Part shown: positions 16,837 through 24,861 of the stretch, piece after piece | Layout: the number at the start of each line of letters is the position of its first letter | Numbering within the stretch: the first letter of the stretch is position 1 | Source of the DNA: Muribaculaceae bacterium | GTDB taxonomy: Bacteria; Bacteroidota; Bacteroidia; Bacteroidales; Muribaculaceae | DNA length: 64,000 nucleotides | Direction of reading: 5' to 3' | Assembly: GCA_017436845.1 (NCBI GenBank) | Contig: JAFSCJ010000005.1 | Location: 186,001 to 250,000 of the forward strand | Notes under the pieces: generated by a model | The model's input: the letters and a program-made list of their open reading frames with translations, nothing else | Told to the model about the DNA's origin: nothing | The model's database searches: none | Translations under genes and position numbers: made by a program

Positions 16837-19593
16837 ATGGAGAACAAAAAACTTTTTCTTTTAGACGCCTACGCTTTAATATATCGTGCCTACTATGCCC
16901 TGTTTCGTGCGCCACGCATCACATCAAAAGGGCTTAACACCTCGGCAATATTTGGGTTTTGTAATACTCTTGACGAGATTTTACGCAAAGAAAATCCATC
17001 ACACATCGCTGTGTGCTTTGACCCCAAGGGTGGCACTTTCCGCCACGAGGAATATCCCGAATACAAGGCCCAACGTGAAGCTCAGCCCGAAGATATAACA
17101 AAAGCAATCCCTTATATCAAAGATATCCTTGAAGCCTACAATATCCCGGTAATTGAGATTCCTCGATATGAGGCCGATGATGTAATAGGCACTCTTGCAA
17201 AGCAAGCAGAGAAAGAGGGCTATACTACCTATATGATGACTCCCGACAAGGATTATGGTCAATTGGTAACCGACAAAATTTTAATGTACCGCCCAGCGTT
17301 GAAAGGAGCAGGGTTTGAAATACGCGGTGTCAAAGAGGTGTGTGAACGATATGGCATCTCATCGCCACATCAAGTAATTGACTTGCTTGCTCTTGAAGGT
17401 GATGCAAGCGATAATATTCCCGGCTGTCCAGGAGTTGGAGAAAAGACTGCTGTTAAATTGATTTCTCAATGGGGATCGGTTGAAAACATGCTTGAAAATA
17501 CGGCTTCAATCACCGGTTCGTTACAGAAAAAAATCATTGAAAATGCCGAAAAGATCAAATTCTCAAAATACCTCGTTACAATCAAAACCGATGTCCCTAT
17601 AGATATCAAAATAGAGAACTTGGCTCGCAAAGAGGAAAATATCGACAAACTGATTGAGATATATACCGAACTTGAATTCAAAACATTTATCAATAAACTA
17701 TCAAGTCGTGTGGCATCAACTAAGCCCATTGAACAACCTGCTGTGATTGATGCAATGCCTTCATTGTTTGACATGGCCGATGCTATTGATACTACACCTG
17801 TAGCATCAGCATCTAACAACAGCTACTCTTCAGTGTCATCTCTTGCCGAGATTAGTGCAATTGTCAATAATGCTCGAAATTACTCTGAAATAGGGATTTA
17901 TATCCATGCTTCGGGGATTGACGCAATGACAGCACGCTTAAAAGGTATTGCCATTGCCTCCAAGCAAGGGGAAGCGACTTTTATCGCCATCCCAGCCGAT
18001 AAAGAGACTCGCACCGCAATTATCGCTACTATTACCCCATTATTCATTTCAAGCAACACAACAATAATCAGCCACGATATCAAACGTGATTATATTATCT
18101 TAAAAAACGAAGGAATTATCTTCTCCTCTAATTATTATGACACATCGGTTGCACACTACCTTTTGCAGCCGGAGATGCGCCATAATTTGTCGGGATTGGC
18201 GTTCACCTATTTAGGATATCGTACACTCGACTACACCGATGATTCTTCAACAAGCAAAAAACACGTTGAGATAAACGACATTGAAGCACCAAATCGCAGT
18301 TGCGAAATAGCTGATATCACACTACGTCTAAGCCACATTTTGAGACAAGAACTTGAAAAAGAAAACCTTTCGTCTCTAATGAATGAAATAGAATTACCAT
18401 TCATCAAAGTATTGGCGGAAATGGAGTGTGAGGGAGTACGCATTGATGTCAGCGAACTTGCTAAACTATCTCAACAACTCACTGAACGCCTTCACACAAT
18501 GGAGCAAGAGGCTTATCACCTTGCCGGATGCGAGTTTAATATAGGTTCGCCCATGCAAGTGGGAGAAATCCTATTTGGCAAAATGCAGATAGATCCTAAA
18601 GCAAAACGCACCAAGACAGGTGCCTACTCTACCACTGAAGAAATCCTTGAGAAGCATCGTGCCTCACATCCACTTGTTGACCTCATCCTAAAAATCAGAG
18701 GCTTACGCAAGCTACTAACAACATATATAAATGCGTTACCGGAACTTATCAACCCCAAGACCGGCAAAATCCATACATCTTATAATCAAACGGTTACCGC
18801 AACAGGACGCATATCTTCTACCAATCCAAACTTACAAAACATCCCTGTGCGCACCGAAGATGGGCGTGAAATTCGCCGAGCATTTATTGCCGATCCGGGA
18901 GACATTTTCTTTTCTGCTGACTACTCTCAAATTGAGCTACGCATCATCGCGGATTTAAGCGGAGACAAAGAGATGATTGAAGCATTCCTATCAGGAGCTG
19001 ATATTCATCAAGCTACAGCAGCCAAGATATATAAAGAAGCTCTTGACGATGTTACTCACGACCAACGACGCAATGCAAAGACTGCCAATTTCGGTATTAT
19101 CTACGGCATTTCGGTATTTGGATTATCAGAGCGATTGGGAATCTCCCGACAAGAAGCAAAAACACTCATTGACGGATATTTCAACACCTACCCCAAAGTG
19201 CGCGAATACATGGATAACAATATCGCTCAAGCAAAAAATGATGGTTATGTAACAACTATTAAAGGGCGCAAACGCATGTTACCGGGTATTAACTCAAACA
19301 ACTCTGTCGTGCGTGGTTTTGCGGAACGTAATGCCATAAATGCTCCCATTCAAGGTAGTGCCGCTGACATTATTAAGATTGCAATGATTAATATTGCAAA
19401 CGAAATGGACCAAAAAGGACTAAAATCGCGGATGATTATGCAGGTGCACGACGAATTGGTATTCAACATCAAACCCAACGAGCTTGACACCATGCAAGAG
19501 TTAATCAAACGCAACATGGAGAATGCCTACAAAGGTCGCGTACCTTTAATCGTCTCCGCCGGAATAGGAAACAATTGGCTTGAAGCCCATTAA
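16837..19593 (+). CDS. polA: DNA polymerase I with degenerate 3'-5' exonuclease site
   Basis: The 918-residue enzyme acts in Okazaki fragment processing and repair. The 5'-nuclease domain (about 1-290) has EADDVIGTLA, TPDKDYGQLV and EGDASDNIPGCPGVGEKTA. The polymerase domain (about 520-918) has motif A (SADYSQIELRI), motif B (RRNAKTANFGIIYG) and motif C (QVHDELVF), all intact. The middle domain (about 345-500) keeps the fold but lacks the metal ligands expected for proofreading. The first motif reads IGIYIHASGID, so the usual D-x-E is Y355/H357. The last reads CEIADITL where the family has AEDADVTL. Only the middle aspartate (IKRDYIIL) remains. The enzyme is therefore probably not a proofreader. 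It is a single gene ended by a terminator shared with the convergent regulator. Confidence 0.95.
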   Translation: MENKKLFLLDAYALIYRAYYALFRAPRITSKGLNTSAIFGFCNTLDEILRKENPSHIAVCFDPKGGTFRHEEYPEYKAQREAQPEDITKAIPYIKDILEAYNIPVIEIPRYEADDVIGTLAKQAEKEGYTTYMMTPDKDYGQLVTDKILMYRPALKGAGFEIRGVKEVCERYGISSPHQVIDLLALEGDASDNIPGCPGVGEKTAVKLISQWGSVENMLENTASITGSLQKKIIENAEKIKFSKYLVTIKTDVPIDIKIENLARKEENIDKLIEIYTELEFKTFINKLSSRVASTKPIEQPAVIDAMPSLFDMADAIDTTPVASASNNSYSSVSSLAEISAIVNNARNYSEIGIYIHASGIDAMTARLKGIAIASKQGEATFIAIPADKETRTAIIATITPLFISSNTTIISHDIKRDYIILKNEGIIFSSNYYDTSVAHYLLQPEMRHNLSGLAFTYLGYRTLDYTDDSSTSKKHVEINDIEAPNRSCEIADITLRLSHILRQELEKENLSSLMNEIELPFIKVLAEMECEGVRIDVSELAKLSQQLTERLHTMEQEAYHLAGCEFNIGSPMQVGEILFGKMQIDPKAKRTKTGAYSTTEEILEKHRASHPLVDLILKIRGLRKLLTTYINALPELINPKTGKIHTSYNQTVTATGRISSTNPNLQNIPVRTEDGREIRRAFIADPGDIFFSADYSQIELRIIADLSGDKEMIEAFLSGADIHQATAAKIYKEALDDVTHDQRRNAKTANFGIIYGISVFGLSERLGISRQEAKTLIDGYFNTYPKVREYMDNNIAQAKNDGYVTTIKGRKRMLPGINSNNSVVRGFAERNAINAPIQGSAADIIKIAMINIANEMDQKGLKSRMIMQVHDELVFNIKPNELDTMQELIKRNMENAYKGRVPLIVSAGIGNNWLEAH

Positions 19594-19619
19594 AAAAATC
19601 CCTCTATTGAGGGATTTTT
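19594..19619. terminator. Bidirectional terminator between polA and the WYL regulator
   Basis: AAAAATCCCTC at 19594-19604 pairs with GAGGGATTTTT at 19609-19619 with a TATT loop. The T-run on each strand makes it usable in both directions. Confidence 0.9.
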
Positions 19620-20556
19620 AATATACTACACTTGATGGCGGTGTTGGATTGTTTTTAGCTTCGGTTTCATAATTTGCAAGAGACTCTTGCAGGCTTGTTA
19701 CCATCATTGCCTTCAATTCAGGTGGGTCTATAACCGTTAATTGCGGACCATGAGACAACAACTCTTGTACAAAATCAGGAGTAATGCGCAGTTTGTAGTA
19801 GAAAATTGAGTAGGCATCATGTATAATCTCCTGTTGAGACGAGTGTAATGGCAGTGCTCTAAAGTATTTAGCTTGACGTGCACTCGTCTTTATTGCCACA
19901 TGCTTGACTTCTCCTTGTGAAAATACTATACCAAAAGAGTGTTTAAAGTATGACTCAGCATCAAAATCCTCAGGAATACTATATTTTGTCTGTTCTAATA
20001 GCACATCCTTCATGCGGTCAAGCGCATAGGTCTTTATCTTATCCTCTTTGACATTACGACCGGTTACATACCATCGCTGCTTGAAAATTTTCAAAAAATA
20101 TGGCTCTACTACAATATCATGTGATGCATTACTTCGTGTGAACGGCTGATAAGTAAACTTTATCGCAACGTTTTCTTTCAATGAATCTATTACTGTCGAC
20201 AAATATTCTCGCGCCGATGGCACATCCTCAAGAAATATGCGATTTGACACATCTCGAGAATCACTCAACACATTACTCATCGCTGCAGAATTAAGCAACC
20301 AATTGGTTACACTTTCGTTATAAACATCAGCATCGTCAATATAATACTCAAATGTGGACGTATCACATTCTATATTAATATTGAAAATCTCCTCTATCGC
20401 AAGGCGATAGTTATAAAATGTGCGACGTGGCAAGGATTCCCCATTTGAAAACGGAGAACGCTTCCATCTGACGTTCAGCTCTTCACGAGTCATACGCCCA
20501 TAGCGTTTAATTGTATCTATCAACCAAACGTAACGGTTGATTAAATCTCTTGACAT
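19618..20556 (-). CDS. WYL-domain transcriptional regulator
   Basis: The 312-residue cytoplasmic protein has an N-terminal helical DNA-binding region (about 1-80) followed by a WYL domain (about 130-230). The core segment is FKQRWYVTGRN, then TYALDRMKDV. A C-terminal WCX-like extension follows. WYL proteins sense nucleotide or other small ligands and control transcription. It is 51 bp downstream of the symporter and on the same strand, so it may be co-transcribed with the NamZ/symporter pair and regulate it, which is inference. Bacteroidetes carry many such stand-alone WYL regulators, so a wider regulon is also possible. Confidence 0.85.
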   Translation of the reverse strand: MSRDLINRYVWLIDTIKRYGRMTREELNVRWKRSPFSNGESLPRRTFYNYRLAIEEIFNINIECDTSTFEYYIDDADVYNESVTNWLLNSAAMSNVLSDSRDVSNRIFLEDVPSAREYLSTVIDSLKENVAIKFTYQPFTRSNASHDIVVEPYFLKIFKQRWYVTGRNVKEDKIKTYALDRMKDVLLEQTKYSIPEDFDAESYFKHSFGIVFSQGEVKHVAIKTSARQAKYFRALPLHSSQQEIIHDAYSIFYYKLRITPDFVQELLSHGPQLTVIDPPELKAMMVTSLQESLANYETEAKNNPTPPSSVVY

Positions 20557-20606
20557 AATGGCTATAATTATAATACTTGGTTATGATTTCTACACTATCT
20601 ATCTTT

Positions 20607-22067
20607 CTATATAATCGCCTTCTTTTTCCCAAGCGACAACAACCACATTCCTACTGCGGTTATTAATGCATTTATTATAAGCAACTCAAAACTTGTCTTA
20701 TACCCACACATTTGGTCAAGCGAGTATTGAATTACCCATGACAATATGGGAGCGGCGACACACACGACAGGGACTAATTTATCTCTTACAGCCTTTTTGC
20801 AGAACATTCCAAATACAAACAATCCAAGTATTGGACCATAGGTATATGATGCTAATGTATATACTGCGCTTATCGCATCTTGATTGCTCATATAATAGAA
20901 TATGATAATTACTACTCCCATTATCACCGACATTCCCACATGGACAAGTTTTCTGACAGTTGTCAATCGATTATCATCATATCGTTTTTGTCCGTCGAGA
21001 ATATCAACAGTGAATGATGTTGTGAGAGATGTTAACGCTGAGCCTGCTGCTGAATATGCGGCGGCAATCAAGCCAAGGATGAACAATATGCCAACGACAA
21101 TCGGCATTGCCGGATTTGACGCAACAAGACCAAAAATTTCGTCGGTTTTGCTTGGTATTTCAATACCGTTTTGATTCAAATACATCACCAACAATGTACC
21201 CAAAATCAAAAACATTGCAATAACGAAGAATTGCATGATGCTACTCACAATCATATTTTTTTGAGATTCTTTTGAATCTTTACAAGCAAGATTGCGTTGC
21301 ATCATATCTTGGTCAAGACCTGTTGTTGCAATTACCATAAATACTCCTGCAAGAAATTGTTTCCAGAAATAAGTACCCTCCTTGGGATTATCAAAGAAAA
21401 ATACTTGCGACGATTCATCGGCAGTAATAGCACCTATCATTTCACCAAATGAAAAACCAAGATTTTTTGCAATGAAATATATACACAAGATTACCGACAA
21501 AATCAAGCAACAACTTTTCAATGTATCGGTCCAAATCAATGTTTTCACTCCTCCTTGCATTGTATAGAGCCATATCAATGCTATTGTTACAACAACATTT
21601 ACATAAAATGGTATTCCCCATGGGTCACACACAAGTTTTTGCAACACGACACACACAACAAGAAATCTCACCGATGCTCCAAGCATTTTTGAAATAAAGA
21701 AAAACCATGCACCCGATTTATAGGTCGATACGCCAAATCGTTCTCCTAAATATCCATAAATTGACACCAAATTACGCTTGTAAAACATAGGAACAAGAAC
21801 AAACGCGATAAGGAAGTACCCAACGATAAATCCTAAGCACATCTGCAAATAGGAGTAACCGCTATTTACCACCATGCCGGGAACCGAAATAAATGTTACG
21901 CCGGAGATTGCCGCACCAATCATTGCAATTGATACTAAAACCCATGGAGTCTTGCGGTTTCCGGTAAAGAATGTTGAATTATCAGATTTGCGTGATGCAA
22001 AAAATGAGATTAAAAACAATAGGCAAAAATAACCTATTATTGTAAAAATTACTACACTCGGTGTCAT
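20607..22067 (-). CDS. Sodium:solute symporter (SSS family)
   Basis: The 486-residue inner-membrane protein shows about 12-13 hydrophobic segments. Its SSS-family features include FFTGNRKTPWVLVSIAMIGAAISGVTFISVPG near the start, written here as two overlapping stretches FFTGNRKTPWVL and ISGVTFISVPG. It also has GLIAAAYSAAGSALTSL near the middle. SSS carriers use the sodium gradient to import sugars, amino acids or sialic acid. The gene is 27 bp behind a NamZ-type muramidase. In Bacteroidetes a symporter of this family takes up N-acetylmuramic acid, so that sugar or its disaccharide is the best-supported guess for the substrate. No kinase or etherase gene (murK, murQ) is nearby. Confidence 0.88.
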   Translation of the reverse strand: MTPSVVIFTIIGYFCLLFLISFFASRKSDNSTFFTGNRKTPWVLVSIAMIGAAISGVTFISVPGMVVNSGYSYLQMCLGFIVGYFLIAFVLVPMFYKRNLVSIYGYLGERFGVSTYKSGAWFFFISKMLGASVRFLVVCVVLQKLVCDPWGIPFYVNVVVTIALIWLYTMQGGVKTLIWTDTLKSCCLILSVILCIYFIAKNLGFSFGEMIGAITADESSQVFFFDNPKEGTYFWKQFLAGVFMVIATTGLDQDMMQRNLACKDSKESQKNMIVSSIMQFFVIAMFLILGTLLVMYLNQNGIEIPSKTDEIFGLVASNPAMPIVVGILFILGLIAAAYSAAGSALTSLTTSFTVDILDGQKRYDDNRLTTVRKLVHVGMSVIMGVVIIIFYYMSNQDAISAVYTLASYTYGPILGLFVFGMFCKKAVRDKLVPVVCVAAPILSWVIQYSLDQMCGYKTSFELLIINALITAVGMWLLSLGKKKAII

Positions 22068-22094
22068 GTTTTTGGGTATTTAATATATTGTTAT

Positions 22095-23267
22095 TTACTC
22101 TGCATAAAGCAGATAGGGTTTTCTTTGTTGTTTGAATTTCTCTACATCATCAGACCATGTTTCACGAATTTCATCGGCAGTTGCACCTTGTTCAATCATT
22201 GTGCGAATATTTCCGTCGCCAATGAGTTTTTCAAAGAAACTGCGGAAAAATTTATCTGTAGGCATCTTTAAATTATGATAAGCATCAAGAAGATACTCTA
22301 AATTTATTCCTGCCTTGATTATATCTTCATCATCAAGATTACGCAAATCGCGTCCATAACATTTCTTATTAAGTTGAGGAGGATTTTTTGCGCCATCGAC
22401 ACTACGAGGAGTAAACGAGAAATCACAGCCTGTCATGTCGGGGTGTCCATAGATTTTGAATGGGCTATCGGTCCCACGTCCCAAGCTCACAGGAGTTGCC
22501 TCAAAATAACAAGTCGACGCATAGAGATACACCGCTTTCATGTCTCGCAAGTTGGGCGACGGAGCAATTGGTAATTCATATCGTGATTGATGAGTATAAC
22601 CCTCACAAGGAATAACGGTCAACGGCACCTGTTTGCCATCCTTCAGCCATCCTTCACCATTGGCCATCATCGCAATTTCGCCCAATGTCATTCCATGTAC
22701 AACCGTTAGAGGTAATCTCCCCACACCTGATTCATACTTCATATCAAGAATGGGGCCATCCACATACATCCCATTGGGATTAGGACGATCAAGCACCATA
22801 AATTCTTTCCCATATGTAATTGCCGCATTCATCAAGTCGGTCATAGTGCAGTAGTAGGTATAAAAACGTAAACCCACATCTTGAATATCGGTAACTATAA
22901 TGTCTATATTATCCATTACTTCCTTAGCCGGCATGCGTTTTTTTCCATCATAAAGCGACGCAATGGGTATTCCGGTTTTGCTGTCAACCGAACTGCTTAC
23001 ATGTTCACCGGCATCAGCCTTCCCACGAAAACCATGCTCCGGTGAGAATATAGTAGTTACATTAAGCCCATTTTCAAGCATCACATCAAGAGTGTGCTTA
23101 TCTCCTACCATTCCTGTGTGATTGGATAAGATAGCGATCTTTTTCCCTTTCAATAATGGCACATATCGCTCTATTTGTTCTGCACCAACTATGATTTTTT
23201 CTGCATGAAGCAACACCGGACAACACAATATTGCCAACAATATAAAAATAGATTTCAGGTATTTCAT
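22095..23267 (-). CDS. namZ: Exo-beta-N-acetylmuramidase (NamZ, DUF1343/GH171)
   Basis: The 390-residue protein has a signal peptide (MKYLKSIFILLAILCCPVLLHA) and is exported. DUF1343 family members are exo-lytic muramidases (GH171) that release terminal N-acetylmuramic acid from peptidoglycan fragments. The family signatures are visible: ILSNHTGMV (47-55), FSPEHGFRG (E77 a likely catalytic residue), DIQDVGLRFYTY and VLDRPNPNG. The C-terminal region has the usual TGCDFSFTPRS. It is followed 27 bp later by a sodium:solute symporter and then a WYL regulator. This suggests a small unit for salvage of wall sugars. Confidence 0.85.
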   Translation of the reverse strand: MKYLKSIFILLAILCCPVLLHAEKIIVGAEQIERYVPLLKGKKIAILSNHTGMVGDKHTLDVMLENGLNVTTIFSPEHGFRGKADAGEHVSSSVDSKTGIPIASLYDGKKRMPAKEVMDNIDIIVTDIQDVGLRFYTYYCTMTDLMNAAITYGKEFMVLDRPNPNGMYVDGPILDMKYESGVGRLPLTVVHGMTLGEIAMMANGEGWLKDGKQVPLTVIPCEGYTHQSRYELPIAPSPNLRDMKAVYLYASTCYFEATPVSLGRGTDSPFKIYGHPDMTGCDFSFTPRSVDGAKNPPQLNKKCYGRDLRNLDDEDIIKAGINLEYLLDAYHNLKMPTDKFFRSFFEKLIGDGNIRTMIEQGATADEIRETWSDDVEKFKQQRKPYLLYAE

Positions 23268-23290
23268 AAATTGCTATAATTATTAAAGTG

Positions 23291-23298
23291 TAAAGTTA
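23291..23298 (-). promoter_or_regulatory. Possible -7 promoter box of the namZ operon
   Basis: The minus strand reads TAACTTTA, one base from TAnnTTTG, 24 bp before the ATG. CAAA on the plus strand at 23315-23318 could be a -33 element with a short 16-bp spacer. Confidence 0.35.
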
Positions 23299-23391
23299 TA
23301 TCAAATAACGTTATCAAAACACTAAAAAAGTGTTTCAATTAATTATTATTACTTAAAATACGACCTCGTATAAGCCATCCCGCCCAATTTA

Positions 23392-24672
23392 TTAGATTTT
23401 TGCATTTTTTAATGATAGCATTCGATGCCCTATTCGACAATACAAGCATTTATGTTTTTCACAATATTCGCGTCTCAACTGAATCAAAGCCTGCGATGAA
23501 AATGCATCTTTACTATCTATACCTGCACGCTTAAACAGGTCTATAATCACATTTCTTTCTGAAGGCAATGACTGCAGTATAGACACAGCCCTATCACACA
23601 AATGATCCTCCCCTCTAATCATTCCATAGGCATACACCAATGGAGCATAAACATTTACCAACAGGATATTTATCGAAGCCTTACTTAAGGCTTTTAATTC
23701 ATGAGGGGTTTCGCTTCCAAAAGTATAATGGCAAGCCCAGTAGCCCGATAATTTTATATCAAACAACTCTTGAGCCTCTTTTTCGGTTAACGCTGCAACC
23801 ATCTTAGACATCATACTATAGCCACCGTAAATCATTTCGGCAAGTAACGCAATGCGACGATGAGGGAAATTTGTTGGACGCATGCGCGCCATCTTCCATC
23901 TGATATTTTCATTCCTTCTCAACGAAAATTTATGAGCAAGAAATTCATATTCAGTTTTTAAGCTTTTTACATATGCATCAATCGGGAGATCTTCCAATAA
24001 ACCCGATTGCCCGAATAGCAATGCCTCAATACTCAGTAGCGAATCGCTGTGTTTTCCCATAAAACGCAACGGCAAACTCATTGCCAATTGTTCAAAAGCA
24101 TCACTATTGACTCCAAAACCCAAACTTCGAGCCATTACAATATAGCACACTTCTTCCCAGTCTCCACAATATCTATCCAACAGTTCTTTTATATGCTCCA
24201 CTTTACGGTACAATCGCTCATGCGCAAGAGAGGAAAGCCAGTCGGCAACATATATAGACGGCATAGCCGATATTTCATCACTACATGGCAACTCACTGCC
24301 TGAACACCCCACTAAATGATTATATCGCTTATGAAAATCGGGAGAACAAGGCATGCGCAATTGCGGAATCGCCTCTCCATTACTACGCTTGACCGGCACA
24401 TCATCTTTCCCCACAACATGCAAAATAACAGAGTCATACACCTTGTCGGCATCGTGGTGATGGCGATACCAATCGCTGGCTCGCACATGTATTTCCACGT
24501 TACCCACCCACATTTCACCATCAATCTTTATCTTGGCATTAAAAAAATCAGGTCCCGCATCGGTGTTTAACTGTCCGACATCAATAACCTGCACGACTCG
24601 ACCATCGACTGTGTGCATATCCTGTTGCAACCACAATCGATGTTGCCATATGTATTGCATTAACTTCTCCAT
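23392..24672 (-). CDS. DUF2851 family protein
   Basis: This protein matches the conserved DUF2851 family of Bacteroidetes, of unknown function. The N-terminal signature is present: YIWQHRLW, then LNTDAGPDFFNAKI, then GNVEIHVRASDWYRH. The spacing of D, E and H residues looks like a metal-dependent nuclease-type core, but that is inference. The frame could begin at 24687. However, a TAAGTTTG promoter box ends only 5 bp before that ATG. The second ATG at 24672 (MEKLMQYIW) leaves room for a short leader and matches the conserved start, giving 426 residues. No signal peptide is seen. It is a single gene, divergent from the TonB receptor. Confidence 0.8.
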   Translation of the reverse strand: MEKLMQYIWQHRLWLQQDMHTVDGRVVQVIDVGQLNTDAGPDFFNAKIKIDGEMWVGNVEIHVRASDWYRHHHDADKVYDSVILHVVGKDDVPVKRSNGEAIPQLRMPCSPDFHKRYNHLVGCSGSELPCSDEISAMPSIYVADWLSSLAHERLYRKVEHIKELLDRYCGDWEEVCYIVMARSLGFGVNSDAFEQLAMSLPLRFMGKHSDSLLSIEALLFGQSGLLEDLPIDAYVKSLKTEYEFLAHKFSLRRNENIRWKMARMRPTNFPHRRIALLAEMIYGGYSMMSKMVAALTEKEAQELFDIKLSGYWACHYTFGSETPHELKALSKASINILLVNVYAPLVYAYGMIRGEDHLCDRAVSILQSLPSERNVIIDLFKRAGIDSKDAFSSQALIQLRREYCEKHKCLYCRIGHRMLSLKNAKI

Positions 24673-24691
24673 CGCACAACTTATCATGTTG

Positions 24692-24699
24692 CAAACTTA
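24692..24699 (-). promoter_or_regulatory. -7 promoter box of the DUF2851 gene
   Basis: The minus strand reads TAAGTTTG. Its position decides in favour of the internal start codon at 24672. Confidence 0.6.
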
Positions 24700-24735
24700 G
24701 CAAATTTTCACATAAAAATAAATTCTCTTTTAAAT

Positions 24736-24766
24736 TTTGTTATTTCACATAATCTGCTTATTTTTG
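24736..24766 (+). promoter_or_regulatory. Promoter of the TonB receptor/lipoprotein operon
   Basis: TTTG at 24736-24739, a 19-bp spacer and TATTTTTG at 24759-24766 match the Bacteroidetes consensus. The leader is about 90 nt. Confidence 0.7.
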
Positions 24767-24861
24767 TAGTTAATAGGAATAATTACATATCTTTTGCATA
24801 AAAATTCTTATTGCATTTTAAATTTATATTAATTCATACACTTAACTAATTATTAATCAAC

